Source of the DNA: Tieghemostelium lacteum
Taxonomy: Eukaryota; Evosea; Eumycetozoa; Dictyosteliales; Raperosteliaceae
DNA: 64,000 nucleotides
Reading direction: 5' to 3'
NCBI GenBank assembly: GCA_001606155.1
Contig: LODT01000035.1
Coordinates: 982,658 to 1,046,657, forward strand
Part shown: in pieces, positions 51,930-62,506 of the stretch
Layout of the letters: each line of letters starts with the position of its first letter
How positions within the stretch are numbered: the stretch's first letter is position 1
Position numbers and translations under genes: made by a program
The notes under the pieces: generated by a model
Seen by the model: only the letters and a program-made list of their open reading frames with translations
The model's database searches: none
What the model was told of the DNA's origin: nothing

Positions 51930-52919
51930 TTAGAAATGAACAGATTTTACCCATTCATAGGTTGATACCATTATTGCACAAGCTGGTGAGACTTTTGCAA
52001 CTCTTGGTACCATACCTTTGGTAAGACCTTTCCAACCCTCTTTTTCAATAATCATTTTAAGATTTTGAGTTGGTGAAGAGGAAAACGATTTACTATTATT
52101 ACTACTATTACTTTGTTGATTATTCGGAGATTGATGTAATATCTGTTCTTGTTGAACTGACATTTGAATTCTAGTTTTTATTACATCTATTGGTGTTGTT
52201 ATGATTGCCGCAAAGGTACCTGATATGGCACCTGATAAAAAGTTTACAAAAAATGGTGTTGGATTTCTACTGTTGTATGGGTATTGATAGAGATGTGATC
52301 GTTGTTTCATTAGAATTTCTTTGGTAATTTCGTAACCTGACCAATAGAATGCCGAAAATGGTACATCTCTTATCAGTGTAGGAATTAGTCCTCTCCACAA
52401 CCCTGTTAATCCTACATTAGTGTAGATTTGTCTAATCAATCTTACACTATTAAAAGGGTCTTTCTGAACTACACCTTGTGAATTTGTCCTTATCAATTCA
52501 ATAGGTGATGTAAAAGTTGCTGATATGATTCTCGCCAGAGAGCCTGCTAATAAAGGTACTGTAAATCTACTGTGTGTTGTATTCTCTATATTCCTATTAA
52601 TGTTATCACCATCAGTCAACTTGTACATGTAATCCTTTAAATGTTCATATGTTGTAAAATATATGGTGGAACTGGGAATGGTCATTAACAATGATGGTCC
52701 TAATCCTCTCCACAGTGTATGAATACCCTCAGTTCTCGTTATCTTTATCAAAGTATCAACAGTTCCACCAATTTTACTCTTTGTACTAGTTTGCAATCTA
52801 GTTTTTACGACATCCAGTGGTGTAACCGTCAATGCAGTCACCATTCCACCAATGATAGATGCTATCATTTGTTTTTTAACTGTATGCTCTGTTGAATTGG
52901 ATGTTGAACTAGATATCAT
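51930..52919 (-). CDS. Mitochondrial carrier, SLC25A39/SLC25A40/Mtm1 type
   Basis: A single exon encodes 329 residues. Three carrier repeats show the PxD/ExxR/K motifs: TPLDVVKTRLQ, SPIELIRTNSQG and TPIDVIKTRIQ. The second half-repeat WRGLIPTLIRDVPFSAFYW is characteristic of the SLC25A39/40/Mtm1 branch. In animals this branch imports glutathione into mitochondria, and in yeast it affects manganese and iron handling. A Ser/Asn-rich insert lies in repeat 3 (about 260-285). It belongs in the inner mitochondrial membrane. The substrate is inferred from the branch. Confidence 0.92.
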   Translation of the reverse strand: MISSSTSNSTEHTVKKQMIASIIGGMVTALTVTPLDVVKTRLQTSTKSKIGGTVDTLIKITRTEGIHTLWRGLGPSLLMTIPSSTIYFTTYEHLKDYMYKLTDGDNINRNIENTTHSRFTVPLLAGSLARIISATFTSPIELIRTNSQGVVQKDPFNSVRLIRQIYTNVGLTGLWRGLIPTLIRDVPFSAFYWSGYEITKEILMKQRSHLYQYPYNSRNPTPFFVNFLSGAISGTFAAIITTPIDVIKTRIQMSVQQEQILHQSPNNQQSNSSNNSKSFSSSPTQNLKMIIEKEGWKGLTKGMVPRVAKVSPACAIMVSTYEWVKSVHF

Positions 52920-53434
52920 TCTTCGTTTTAGATATGTATATCCTTTGTTGGTCCAAACTTACGTACTTAATGAATAAAAAAAAAAAAAATTATTTCATTT
53001 TGTTTTACGATATAAATAGGTGTCACCTTATTTTTCAGATTTATTTAGATTCTGGAAGCACAATTGTACACAAAAAAATTTATTAATTTATGGTTTCTAA
53101 ACATTAAAAGTCTTAAATTGGATAAACAACAATACAAATCCTTTCTAATAAATAAAGAACACCTTGTGTAAAATTTTGAGATATTAAATTTGATAATAAT
53201 AAATATCTCATGATCAGAATTTTAAAATTAAGATGCCAACGTTAAATCTAAATAAACAATTCTTTTACATCAAATATTTGTACCTAAATGTTTTAAACCA
53301 TAATTACCTATAAGAGAAACATAGATTTATTCTTTCATTAGGTCTAATATTTTACATAAATAGATAATTACAAATATTATATTTAATTTTTTTTTTTTTA
53401 TTTTATTTTTTTTTACAGTTGATTGATTATAACA
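52920..53434. promoter_or_regulatory. Divergent promoter region, carrier and CDC6
   Basis: These 515 bases are without a supported gene. Near 53390-53418 a T-rich tract ends in 'ttttttttacag' just before the CDC6 start, which may be the 3' end of a 5'-UTR intron. The rest is low-complexity A/T. Confidence 0.4.
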
Positions 53435-54929
53435 ATGCAAAAATTACTGGAAAATTTAAAAAAGTCATTGACGTTGATCGAAGAAACTTCACAAGTTATA
53501 TCTAGAGAATCAGAGGTGTCCAATGTTAAAGAATTTATAGATCAATGTATAGAGAGCCAAAGTGGTAATTCATTGTATATATGTGGAAATCCAGGTACTG
53601 GTAAAAGTTTAACTGTAAAATCAATTCAAAGAGAATATTTAAAGGTATATAGATTGATATTTGAAAAGAGACATATGATAGCTAGTTATTAATTTGATGT
53701 TAAAGACATGTAAATGTATAAATATAAACTGTATGGAGTTTTCAAATGCCAACAGTATTTTTGTAGAGATTTATCGGAGATTAAAGAATCTAAAGAGTAC
53801 AAAAAAGAAACCAGAGGAGAGTTTAGTAGAAATTGAGCAGATTATAATTGATAATGAAAAAATGATATTATTAGTTGTTGATGAGATTGACCAGTTGGTT
53901 AGTTCTTTCAGTCAGGTTTTATATAGTATATTTGAATGGCCTCATATTGAGGGTAGCAGAGTAATACTCATTGGTATAGCAAATGCAATTGATCTTGTAC
54001 AAAAAACTCTACCAAAACTTTTAAAGTTGGGTAGGGAACCTCAAATTTTGAAATTTAAACCCTATAATAACACACAGATTGTACAGATACTGAATGACCG
54101 TATCAGTAGTTGTGAAACTACAAAATATAGATTACTGTTCCCTCAAGATTCTTTGGAATTGTGTGCTCAACAGGTGGCATCTCATAAAGGTGATTTAAGA
54201 AAGGCTTTGGAAATCTTGAGAAGAGTTGTAGATATGAAATCAACTCAAATTGAGGAAATGGAAGAAGATGATAATGACGAAGAAGATGAAGAAGACGAAG
54301 AATATGATACTGAAATGGAAGACGACGAAGATGATAATCAATCCAAAAAAAAGACAACTTCAGAGGAAGATTATATATTCACCATTGATAATGTAATGGA
54401 TGTCATTGCTGAGTTCTTTGATAATCAAACACACCAAAATATTAAAAAGCTACCTATAAATTCTCAAATTATACTGATATCTTCATGTCAAGTTCAATCC
54501 AATTTAAATTTTTCAAGTGTATGTTGAATTCCACCCCCACCAATTTAAGTTAAAATATGGTTTCTAGATGATTCTAACTTTTTTTTTTTTATGGTTTATT
54601 CAGTTATATGAATTATATAAAACAAATTGTAAGTCTCTAAAGATGAATTATTTAGAAAAGTAAGTGGACAACTCACACCAGATTATTATCTGGCATAATT
54701 CCAATGATTTTCTCAACTAACACCAAATTTTACAATCAAACGAAGTTCTGAATTTATAGACTCTCTTTCACATATTATTGAGAATGGTCTAATTAAAATG
54801 GTCAACCACAAAATAGAAAGTAATCGGAAAATAACTAAATTATTTTCTAATAGTGATTTAAAAATGTCTCTATCATCGCTAAGATTATTTCAGAATCTAT
54901 TAGAAAATATTGAAGATAACGACAGCTAA
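53435..54929 (+). CDS. cdc6: CDC6-type replication licensing ATPase
   Basis: Four exons (53435-53644, 53706-54518, 54604-54659, 54746-54929) give 420 residues. AAA+ motifs are Walker A GNPGTGKS, Walker B LLVVDEIDQL, and the CDC6 hallmark LYSIFEWP followed by SRVILIGIANAIDL. SHKGDLRKALEILRRVV is sensor 2. A long acidic insert (DDNDEEDEEDEEYDTE, about 255-285) comes next, then a winged helix ending in ENSEFIDSLSHIIENGLIKM. No BAH domain is present, which favours CDC6 over ORC1. CDC6 loads MCM helicase at origins. The usual long Ser/Pro-rich N-tail is missing. Confidence 0.9.
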
Positions 54930-55191
54930 GGGGTCGTTGAAGACATAACAATTGTATTTTTTTCACTTGTCCAAAGTCAAATAAATTCTGATCTTTTTTT
55001 GTGCAAAAGATAAATTTAAAAATGGATATTTGTAAAATTTCAGGTAATAGAAACTAATCATTCTCATTTATTTCGGAAAGTTTTTTCCAAAGATTTTTTC
55101 ATTTTTTAAAATAAAAACCTCAACTGACATTTTTATTTTTCATTTCATATATTTGTACCAAAGGTATTAATACAACAGAAAACAGAAAAAA

Positions 55192-56925
55192 ATGAGATTA
55201 AAGGTTGCTTGGAAGGAACATAAATTAGTTATCCCATCAGGTGATACCAACGATAAAGTTTCTAGATTGTTGAAAGACATTGCCAACAGATTCCAACCAT
55301 TTTCAAATCCAACTGAAGAGTTCTTAATCTCTGAATTGAGAACCAATGATGGATACTTAATCTCTCCACATATTTCAATTATCGATGCTCTAAATGAAAA
55401 TGATTATTTAGTTGCCATTGATTTTGAGACCTGGAAAAACAATGAATACAAGTATGTACCAAAAAAGGTAAACTTTCAAAAAAACATTAGTATTAATATA
55501 TTATGACATTTTAGATTATGTAACAAAAATTTCTTTGGAAATACTTTATCAAACTTTGAAGAAGACAATTCAATTTCATGTTCAGTTGGTTTACATGCTC
55601 AAAACAAATTATATGTAAGCATTGCCCAATACAAGAAATTATTGAGATTGGATCTCTTTGATGCTAGTGATTTAAGATCATTCGCCAAAGAAGGTAAACA
55701 CTTGGTATCTCACTGGGAAGATGAAAATGGTAACTATGCCAAACTTTACTTCCATGTCAAACAACAAGTTGTTTATGAAATTGAATCTGAACTTAAGACT
55801 GTTTCAGCCTTGATACCAGAAATCCAAATCTATGAACTTAAAGTCTCAGCCAAAGGTAAAATTGAAGCTGGTGATAAGAGAGTTGTTCAAGTTGCATATG
55901 ATAACACACCAATCACTGGTGTTGTCGTTCCAAGTGAAGTCAGAACTGGTAACAGTTTCCCAGACTACGATATGGACTACTACACAACCGATGGTGGTAA
56001 TGCAGGTGCTGAAGAAAAACAATTCACAACTGTCACCTCTGGAAGTGGTGTTCGTTTCGAACAACTTGATATCACCAGATCAGAGTTACAATCTACCAAC
56101 AGTAACCAAATCACAATCAATGGTTTCTACACTGACTTCCAAATTGTAAATACAACTGAAAAGAAATTAACAATCACCAAAATCACTGGTGAATACCAAA
56201 ACAAAGAAGGTAACTGGGTTTCAACTAATGCCTACTTTGGTTTCAAATCATCTGGTAACTATAACTACCAATGGAGATGGGATCCAACTTTGATCCTCAT
56301 CGAAGCCAGAGAAACTATTAAATTATCAACCAACACTCGTATTGAAATTCCAGCTGCTCAAGGAAAGAATGCTGAAAAATTGTACAGATCCCATGCATCA
56401 CTTCCAAACCCATTGAATATCAGATTAACCATTACTGACGACACTCAAACTGTCACTGTCATCCCATTGAAATACCAAAACAAAACTGAACATCCAGTAT
56501 TCGTCACTGAGAAATACAAAATCCCAAGATTATCTTCCAGCGATGGTAAAATGGTTCACTTCCAAACTGTTGATGACTTTGCCAACAATTGTCGTGCTTT
56601 TGTACAAATTTTGGAGAAAGAAGATCAAGGTGAAAAAGTTATTGTCTACAGCACCAATCTTTCAAACTCCTATTACACTTTGAGACAAAATGTCCTCCAT
56701 GACTTTGCTTACTCTGCCTACAAGGCCAAAGAATCCAAATTCAGAATCAAGGATTACAGTTGTGCACCATCCAACGGTCACTTCACTTTGGATGTCTTTG
56801 CCATTGTTGACTTGGAAAAGAGAAGAACCACTGCTTTATGCTTTGAAATGGCTAACTCTGATAAATCTTCCACCTCCTCAAAATACTTTGTTATTCCAAC
56901 TTTAGGTAAACCACAACAAGCCTAA
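55192..56925 (+). CDS. Conserved protein with ubiquitin-like N-terminus, unrecognised
   Basis: Two exons (55192-55451 and 55515-56925; 63-bp GTATGT intron) give 556 residues. The first ~90 residues (MRLKVAWKEHKLVIP..) look like a small ubiquitin-like beta-grasp fold, similar in pattern to the coilin N-terminus. The rest is beta-rich and polar, with no Cys cluster, membrane span or catalytic motif that I can name. Codons are strikingly biased to C-ending forms (AAC, ACC, ATC, GCC) compared with neighbours, a sign of high expression in these amoebae. I do not recognise the family and offer no function. Confidence 0.8.
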
Positions 56926-56984
56926 AAAATGTGAATATCAATACATGTTTTTATACACTAAATAAACCTTATCGAGTTTGATTT

Positions 56985-59321
56985 TTATTTGTAAATAACA
57001 GTTTCTGATCGTTTTTGTGATTTGTCTGTTTGAGAGCCATGTTTTTGTTGAGCTGCTGGATGTTTTGAAAGTTCAACTGGAACGATATTGTTTGTTTGAG
57101 TGAGCATATTTTTTAGATCAAACATGATTTCAACATCTTTATCCATAATAAGACTACTAGCTAAACCTTCCATACCTGCTCTACCAGTTCTACCAATTCT
57201 GTGGGTGTAATCTGAAATGTGCATTGGCATATCAAAATTAATGACATGGGTTACACCTTCAACGTGAATACCACGAGCTGCAACATCAGTTGCAATCAAA
57301 CAATTATAACGACGTCTTTTGAATCCATCTAGAGCGTGCTCACGCTGTTCTTGTGATTTTCCAGAATGTAGTATAGTACTTGACAGTCCAGATTCTTCAA
57401 CAACACTAGCAACAATTTCACAGTGAATCTTCTTATTTACAAAAATGATAATAGGTGGAGGTGGTCCATTTTGAAGTAACATACCAAGTTGTTCTTTTTT
57501 ATCGTTTTCACTCTTTACAAAGATTACATTTTGTTTGATACGATCTACTGCCTTACCTGCTTCACCTACAATAATGTGACAAGCTCTTCTCAAGTACTTT
57601 CTAGAGAGTTGTTCGACAAATGGTGGCATTGTTGCTGAAAATAGAATTGTAGTACGATAGATACGGTTTCTATCAGACTCTTGTTTCTGTGCTAAATCTT
57701 CATTTTCAGATTTCATAAAACTTGATGGAATAGCTTCGAGTACCGATTCAACCTGAGCTTCAAATCCATAGTTTATCATCATATCAGCTTCATCTAATAC
57801 CACATAATTACATTGATTCAATACTAGATATTGTTTCTCTAAACAATCATTCAAACGACCTGGAGTTGCAATTACAATTTCACAACCTTTAGACAGTTGA
57901 TAGGCTTGATCTTCAATTGGTAAACCACCAACCAACACAACTGATCTAATACCATAATATTGAGCCAATGCTTTAGTTTCTTTATCAATTTGTTGAACTA
58001 ACTCTCTAGTTGGTGCCATTACCAAAGCATAGGGACCTTCAGCTTCAGTCTCCTTTGTCAAACGTGGTAATTTACTAATATAAACCAACATTGGTATGAC
58101 AAAAGCTGCGGTCTTACCAGACCCAGTTTCAGCAATACCCATAATATCTCTACCTCCTAGAGATATAGGTATAGACTGCATTTGAATAGGTGATGGTTTT
58201 TCATAACCAAGTCTATGAATAGCATCCATAATCTGTTTTGGTAGATTACCTTCTCTCCATGATCTCATAGGATTTGGAATATTGTTTCCTTTAGTTGTTA
58301 TATTGAAATCCTCTTTAAAGATCCTCCAATCTCTCTCAGTCATCTGTAAAAGTGATTTCTTAGTCCAATGATTTTCATTGATAATCTCTTGTGATTGTGA
58401 ACCTATTGACAATGATTTTTCATCAAATCCTGCTAGTGTTCCTCTACCAAATTGTGGTTTAATTTCACCTCTATTTGAATACAATGTATTATAGTCTGTT
58501 GATGTGTCTTCTGATGTGTCCCAATCAAATTTAAATTTGTTTCTCTCTGATTTTTTTGGTTTCTTTTTCTTTTCACCTTTGATACCTAAATATTCATTTT
58601 GAATATCTTGTATCTCCATCATCATTTCTTTATTTCTCTTTCCATTTTCATTCGTTTCCATCTCCTTAATTCTTTTATCCTCATTATCACCATCTCTATT
58701 ACCTCTAAATTCATTTTGTTTATTAAAATTTCTATAATCCCTTCTTTCTCTTGGATCTCTAAAATCTCTGTGATCCCTTTGGTCTCTATAATCTCTACTG
58801 TCTCTATTATCCCTTATATCTCTCGTATCTCTTCTTTCATCATGACTAGTATCTCTTCTGCTATAACTATTATAATTCTGACTTTTATTATCTCTGTGAT
58901 CCCTTTGGTCTCTATAATCTCTATTGTCTCTATTATCCCTATTATCCCTACTATCCCTACTATCTCTACTATCCCTACTATCTCTATAATCTCTTAAGTC
59001 TCTTTTATAGTTATCTTTATAGTCATCTTTTCTCTGGGGGTTATTTCCAGTACCTAGGTGAACATTAGGTAAACCTCCTTGTTTAAAAAAATCTTCTGGA
59101 TTCACATCAGAGAGTTTATCTTGAAGTTCTAATATTTTATTATTTCCATTAGTTTGATGTTGTTGTTGCTGTTGGTCGCTATCATCAAACAAATTCAATA
59201 ATTGAGATGATAATTGTTTTTGTTTTTCTAATTTTTCTTGTTCAACTTGAGCTTGTCTTTTTTTAAGAGCCTCCTCACGCTTTTGTTTGAGGTTAGATTG
59301 AAATACTAATTTTGTTTCCAT
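56985..59321 (-). CDS. prp28: Spliceosomal DEAD-box helicase PRP28/DDX23
   Basis: The start at 59321 gives 778 residues. A more upstream start would add an A/T-coded hydrophobic stretch foreign to the family. Residues ~100-230 are Arg-Asp-rich (RDSRDSRDSRDNRDNRDN-type repeats), the RS-like domain of DDX23. The linker TERDWRIFKEDFNITTKG, then IPNPMRSW is diagnostic of PRP28. Helicase motifs are AETGSGKT, APTRELVQQ, VLDEADMM, SATMPP, ATDVAARGI and HRIGRTGRAG. PRP28 exchanges U1 for U6 at the 5' splice site. The promoter lies in a 169-bp gap shared with the mitochondrial DnaJ gene. Confidence 0.95.
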   Translation of the reverse strand: METKLVFQSNLKQKREEALKKRQAQVEQEKLEKQKQLSSQLLNLFDDSDQQQQQHQTNGNNKILELQDKLSDVNPEDFFKQGGLPNVHLGTGNNPQRKDDYKDNYKRDLRDYRDSRDSRDSRDSRDNRDNRDNRDYRDQRDHRDNKSQNYNSYSRRDTSHDERRDTRDIRDNRDSRDYRDQRDHRDFRDPRERRDYRNFNKQNEFRGNRDGDNEDKRIKEMETNENGKRNKEMMMEIQDIQNEYLGIKGEKKKKPKKSERNKFKFDWDTSEDTSTDYNTLYSNRGEIKPQFGRGTLAGFDEKSLSIGSQSQEIINENHWTKKSLLQMTERDWRIFKEDFNITTKGNNIPNPMRSWREGNLPKQIMDAIHRLGYEKPSPIQMQSIPISLGGRDIMGIAETGSGKTAAFVIPMLVYISKLPRLTKETEAEGPYALVMAPTRELVQQIDKETKALAQYYGIRSVVLVGGLPIEDQAYQLSKGCEIVIATPGRLNDCLEKQYLVLNQCNYVVLDEADMMINYGFEAQVESVLEAIPSSFMKSENEDLAQKQESDRNRIYRTTILFSATMPPFVEQLSRKYLRRACHIIVGEAGKAVDRIKQNVIFVKSENDKKEQLGMLLQNGPPPPIIIFVNKKIHCEIVASVVEESGLSSTILHSGKSQEQREHALDGFKRRRYNCLIATDVAARGIHVEGVTHVINFDMPMHISDYTHRIGRTGRAGMEGLASSLIMDKDVEIMFDLKNMLTQTNNIVPVELSKHPAAQQKHGSQTDKSQKRSETVIYK

Positions 59322-59490
59322 ATTTTTTGAAATCAAATGTACATAATTTAAAAATAGAGTAATGGTGATGTGTATAATGAAAATGGTCACATTCATGTAA
59401 TTTTTTTTTTTATTTTTTTTTTTTTTTATTTGCTGAAAACTCGACAGTCGATAACATTGACCTGAGCAATTTATCCGATCATATTATAAG
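59322..59490. promoter_or_regulatory. 169-bp bidirectional promoter, PRP28 and mitochondrial DnaJ
   Basis: Two divergent housekeeping starts lie 169 bp apart. A T-run pair (about 59400-59431) and a more complex stretch ('ctcgacagtcgataacattgacctgagc', about 59441-59467) are the only landmarks. Shared control is likely. Confidence 0.45.
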
Positions 59491-60945
59491 ATGAATTCAA
59501 TTGAATCAACAAAAATAACAGTTAATCTTTTGAAAATTTTTATAAGATATTCCAATAAATGCACAAACTTTAAACAGAGTAAAACATTACTTTTTGGAGA
59601 TTGCAATGGGTCAGAACAACAACACAAATTGAATTCCAGAAACTTTTTTTAAAACCAATAAAAGATTATTTGAAGAGAAGAGAGATCTATATGAAGTTTT
59701 AGGTGTACCAAGAAGTGCAACTAAACAAGAAATAAAAACTGCATTTTATGATGTAAGTAGATTACTTCAGCATTCAGATTTCTATTAGTTTTTTTCTGAA
59801 AGTATAAACAATGATGATTAATGGATATTTATAATTGATAATTTGGACAGTTGGCAAAAAAATATCATCCAGATGCTAATAGAGATGATCCCAACGCATC
59901 AAAAAAATTTGCAGAGATTAGTAATGCATATGATATATTATACGATGAAAATAAGAGAGCTATGTATGATGCTAGAGGACATCAAGGTGCAACAATGGAG
60001 AATGGATATCCAGGTGCAGGAGGTGCTGGATTCCATCCCAATGATATCAATTTGGAAGACCTATTTGGTGGAATAAATATAGAGGATCTCTTTGGAGGCG
60101 GTGGAGGTAGAGGCAGACAATCTCAAGGAGGTGTCGGAGAAGACATTCAAGTACACGTTCATTTGGATTTCATGGAGGCAATAAATGGTGTCGATAAGGA
60201 TATTTCGTTCCATGGTGGCAGTAAATGTGGAACTTGTGATGGATCAGGTGCAAAACCAGGTACCAAACCACAAACATGTAAGACATGTAACGGTACTGGT
60301 TCACAGGTGAAATCTAATGGATTCTTTCAGATGCAGTCCACCTGTCGTACTTGTAAAGGCAGTGGAAAGACTATTAAGGATAGCTGTGGAACCTGTAAAG
60401 GTAAGGGTATTACAGAGGGTATGCGTACACTCTCTGTAAAAATACCACCAGGTGTAAATAATGGAACCAATATTAAACTTACTGGTCAAGGTGAACCTGC
60501 ACCTGGAAAGAACAGTCGTAAAGGTAACCTATACATTAGTGTCACAGTTTCAGAACACGAACTCTTTAAGAGACAGGGTAACGATATTCATTTGGATGTA
60601 CCTATAACACTGAGTCAAGCTATACTCGGCGCCACAGTATCCATACCAACTCTAACTGGTGAAGTCGATCTTAAAGTACCTGCTGGAACTCAACCTGGTG
60701 AGAAACGTGTTCTCAAAGGTAAAGGTGTCAGATCAGTAAATAATGTTGATTATGGAAATCAATATGTTCACTTTATCGTTTCAATCCCCAAATCTATAAG
60801 CTCTAAACAAGAAAAACTCATCAAAGAATTTGAAGAGGAAGATAAAACTAACAATGGTCCAATTGATAGTCTCAGTCATCCTGTTTTATCATTTTGGAAT
60901 AAATCAATGAAAAAATGGAGAGATTATTTATCAAAATTAAAATAA
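59491..60945 (+). CDS. Mitochondrial DnaJ (Mdj1/TID1/DNAJA3 type)
   Basis: Three exons (59491-59578, 59640-59752, 59851-60945; introns 61 and 98 bp) give 431 residues. An Arg/Lys/Ser-rich start (MNSIESTKITVNLLKIFIRY) is a likely presequence. The J domain runs DLYEVLGVPRSATKQEIK to YHPDANRDD, with HPD present. A Gly/Phe region follows, then four CxxCxGxG zinc repeats (CGTCDGSG, CKTCNGTG, CRTCKGSG, CGTCKGKG) and the DnaJ C-terminal domain. It would stimulate mitochondrial Hsp70 in folding and import. The second intron separates helix II from the HPD loop. Confidence 0.93.
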
Positions 60946-61142
60946 ATATTTAACAATTTTAAATACCTTTCACAAATTTTACACCATTTACACCATCATG
61001 TCTGAATATGACGTTGTAATAAAGAAAAAAAAAAATAATAAAACTGTGGAACTGATTCCTTTTTTGAAAATTTTTACTATTTGGTTCATCGAATCGAAAT
61101 TTGAAATCATAAGACCTTCTAGATGGTGAGGAATTTTTTTCA

Positions 61143-62282
61143 ATGAAAAAAAATGAGGTAATATAAGAATATTAAAATTTTAATTTTTGTTAATTATTTA
61201 TTAATGGAAGATAGATTAACTGAGTTAAAAGTATATATTTGTATTTTAAAATTTTAAATTTGATTTTTAATATTAATTTTTAATATTAGAATTTAGGAGG
61301 TGTAGGAGATAGAAATGAAAAGAGCACAAAAGATAAAAAATCTAAGAAATCTAAAGATAAGGATGTAAATACAAATAAAGAAAATAGTAATAGAAATAAC
61401 AACAATAATAATAATAATAATAATACAAATGGAGAAGAATTTGTGGACATTGAATTAGGTCCATTAAATGAAGAGGATAAATTTATGCCAGAGTTCTATA
61501 AAGATGTTGGCATTGTAAAATTACAAATGACTTCCATTAGGAGGGTTATAAAAGAAATTCAAGAAAAATATATAATTTCATTAAATACATTTATTGATCA
61601 TGGTAATAAACATGAAGAGGAAATACAAAGAATGATAAATTCAACAAATTCATCATTCTTGACGCTAAAAAAGAAATTGGAAGAGATGAAATCTAGTACG
61701 GATAAATATATTAGTCAAAAAGAGGGAACAGATACAGAAGAACGTATAAGAGTTAATATGCAAAAAACATTGACTTTGAAATTTGTTGATCTGATGAAAG
61801 AGTATCAAGAAATTCAAAACAATTACAAGAATAAATATCAAGAGAAACTGGAAAGACAATATCTAATTGTTAAACCAAACGCAACTAAAGAAGAATTACA
61901 AAAGGTAATTGAAGGCGGATCAGATTCCCAACAGATTTTTGCAGAGACAATTCTATATGAAAATCTACATAAAGAGGCCCAAAACGCATTGGCCTATGTC
62001 AAAAATAGACACAATGATATAGTTTTATTGGAGAGAAGTATTGCTGAACTACATCAATTATTTATGGACATGTCAGTATTGGTGGATGCCCAAGGAGAAA
62101 TTTTAAATGTAATTGAAATTAATGTAGATAGTACAGTAGGATTAACTAAAGAAGGTGTTGACAATCTACAGATTGCCAATAAACATCATAGAAAAGGAAG
62201 AAGGAAGATGTACATTTTATTAGTACTTGTAGTGATAGTATTATTAGCAGTTCTACTACCAACTCTTTTAACATTATTATAA
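61143..62282 (+). CDS. Qa-SNARE, plasma-membrane-type syntaxin
   Basis: Two exons: a five-codon first exon (61143-61157) and 61290-62282, separated by a 132-bp intron, give 335 residues. The micro-exon is the least certain part. After a Lys/Asn-rich tail (poly-Asn about residues 35-50), a helical Habc region begins near DVGIVKLQMTSIRRVIKEI. The SNARE motif ERSIAELHQLFMDMSVLVDA then QGEILNVIE carries the zero-layer Gln (AQGE). A C-terminal anchor (MYILLVLVVIVLLAVLLPTL) ends the protein. It resembles the syntaxin-1/SSO group that mediates exocytic fusion. Confidence 0.92.
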
Positions 62283-62506
62283 TAAAATAGAAATAGATCT
62301 ATTTATTTAAAATAGAATTGTATTCACACTCAAACCAACATAAACAATTATCTATTTTTATTATATTGTCTTAATACAAAAATAATGGATTATATATACA
62401 ATACAAAGATTCAAAAAGAAATTTGAAATTTATTTTTATAGAAATATTTAACAAATAAATATATATATTTGATATAAATACTAAAAATATTATTGAATAT
62501 TTTGGA

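Noticed and set aside
53645-53705. Two separate ATPase fragments instead of one CDC6
   Set aside because: A 61-bp intron joins Walker A and Walker B halves in frame and the order matches CDC6.
55452-55514. Donor at 'aaaaaag|gtaaac' for the ubiquitin-like protein
   Set aside because: It leaves the wrong phase; the GTATGT donor at 55452 restores the frame.
59322-59396. Upstream start adding 25 hydrophobic residues to PRP28
   Set aside because: The added stretch comes from A/T-rich promoter sequence and would put a signal-like segment on a nuclear helicase; METKLVFQ at 59321 fits the family.
59579-59650. Frameshift in a T7 run in the mitochondrial DnaJ gene
   Set aside because: A normal 61-bp GT..AG intron (59579-59639) keeps the frame, so no break is needed.
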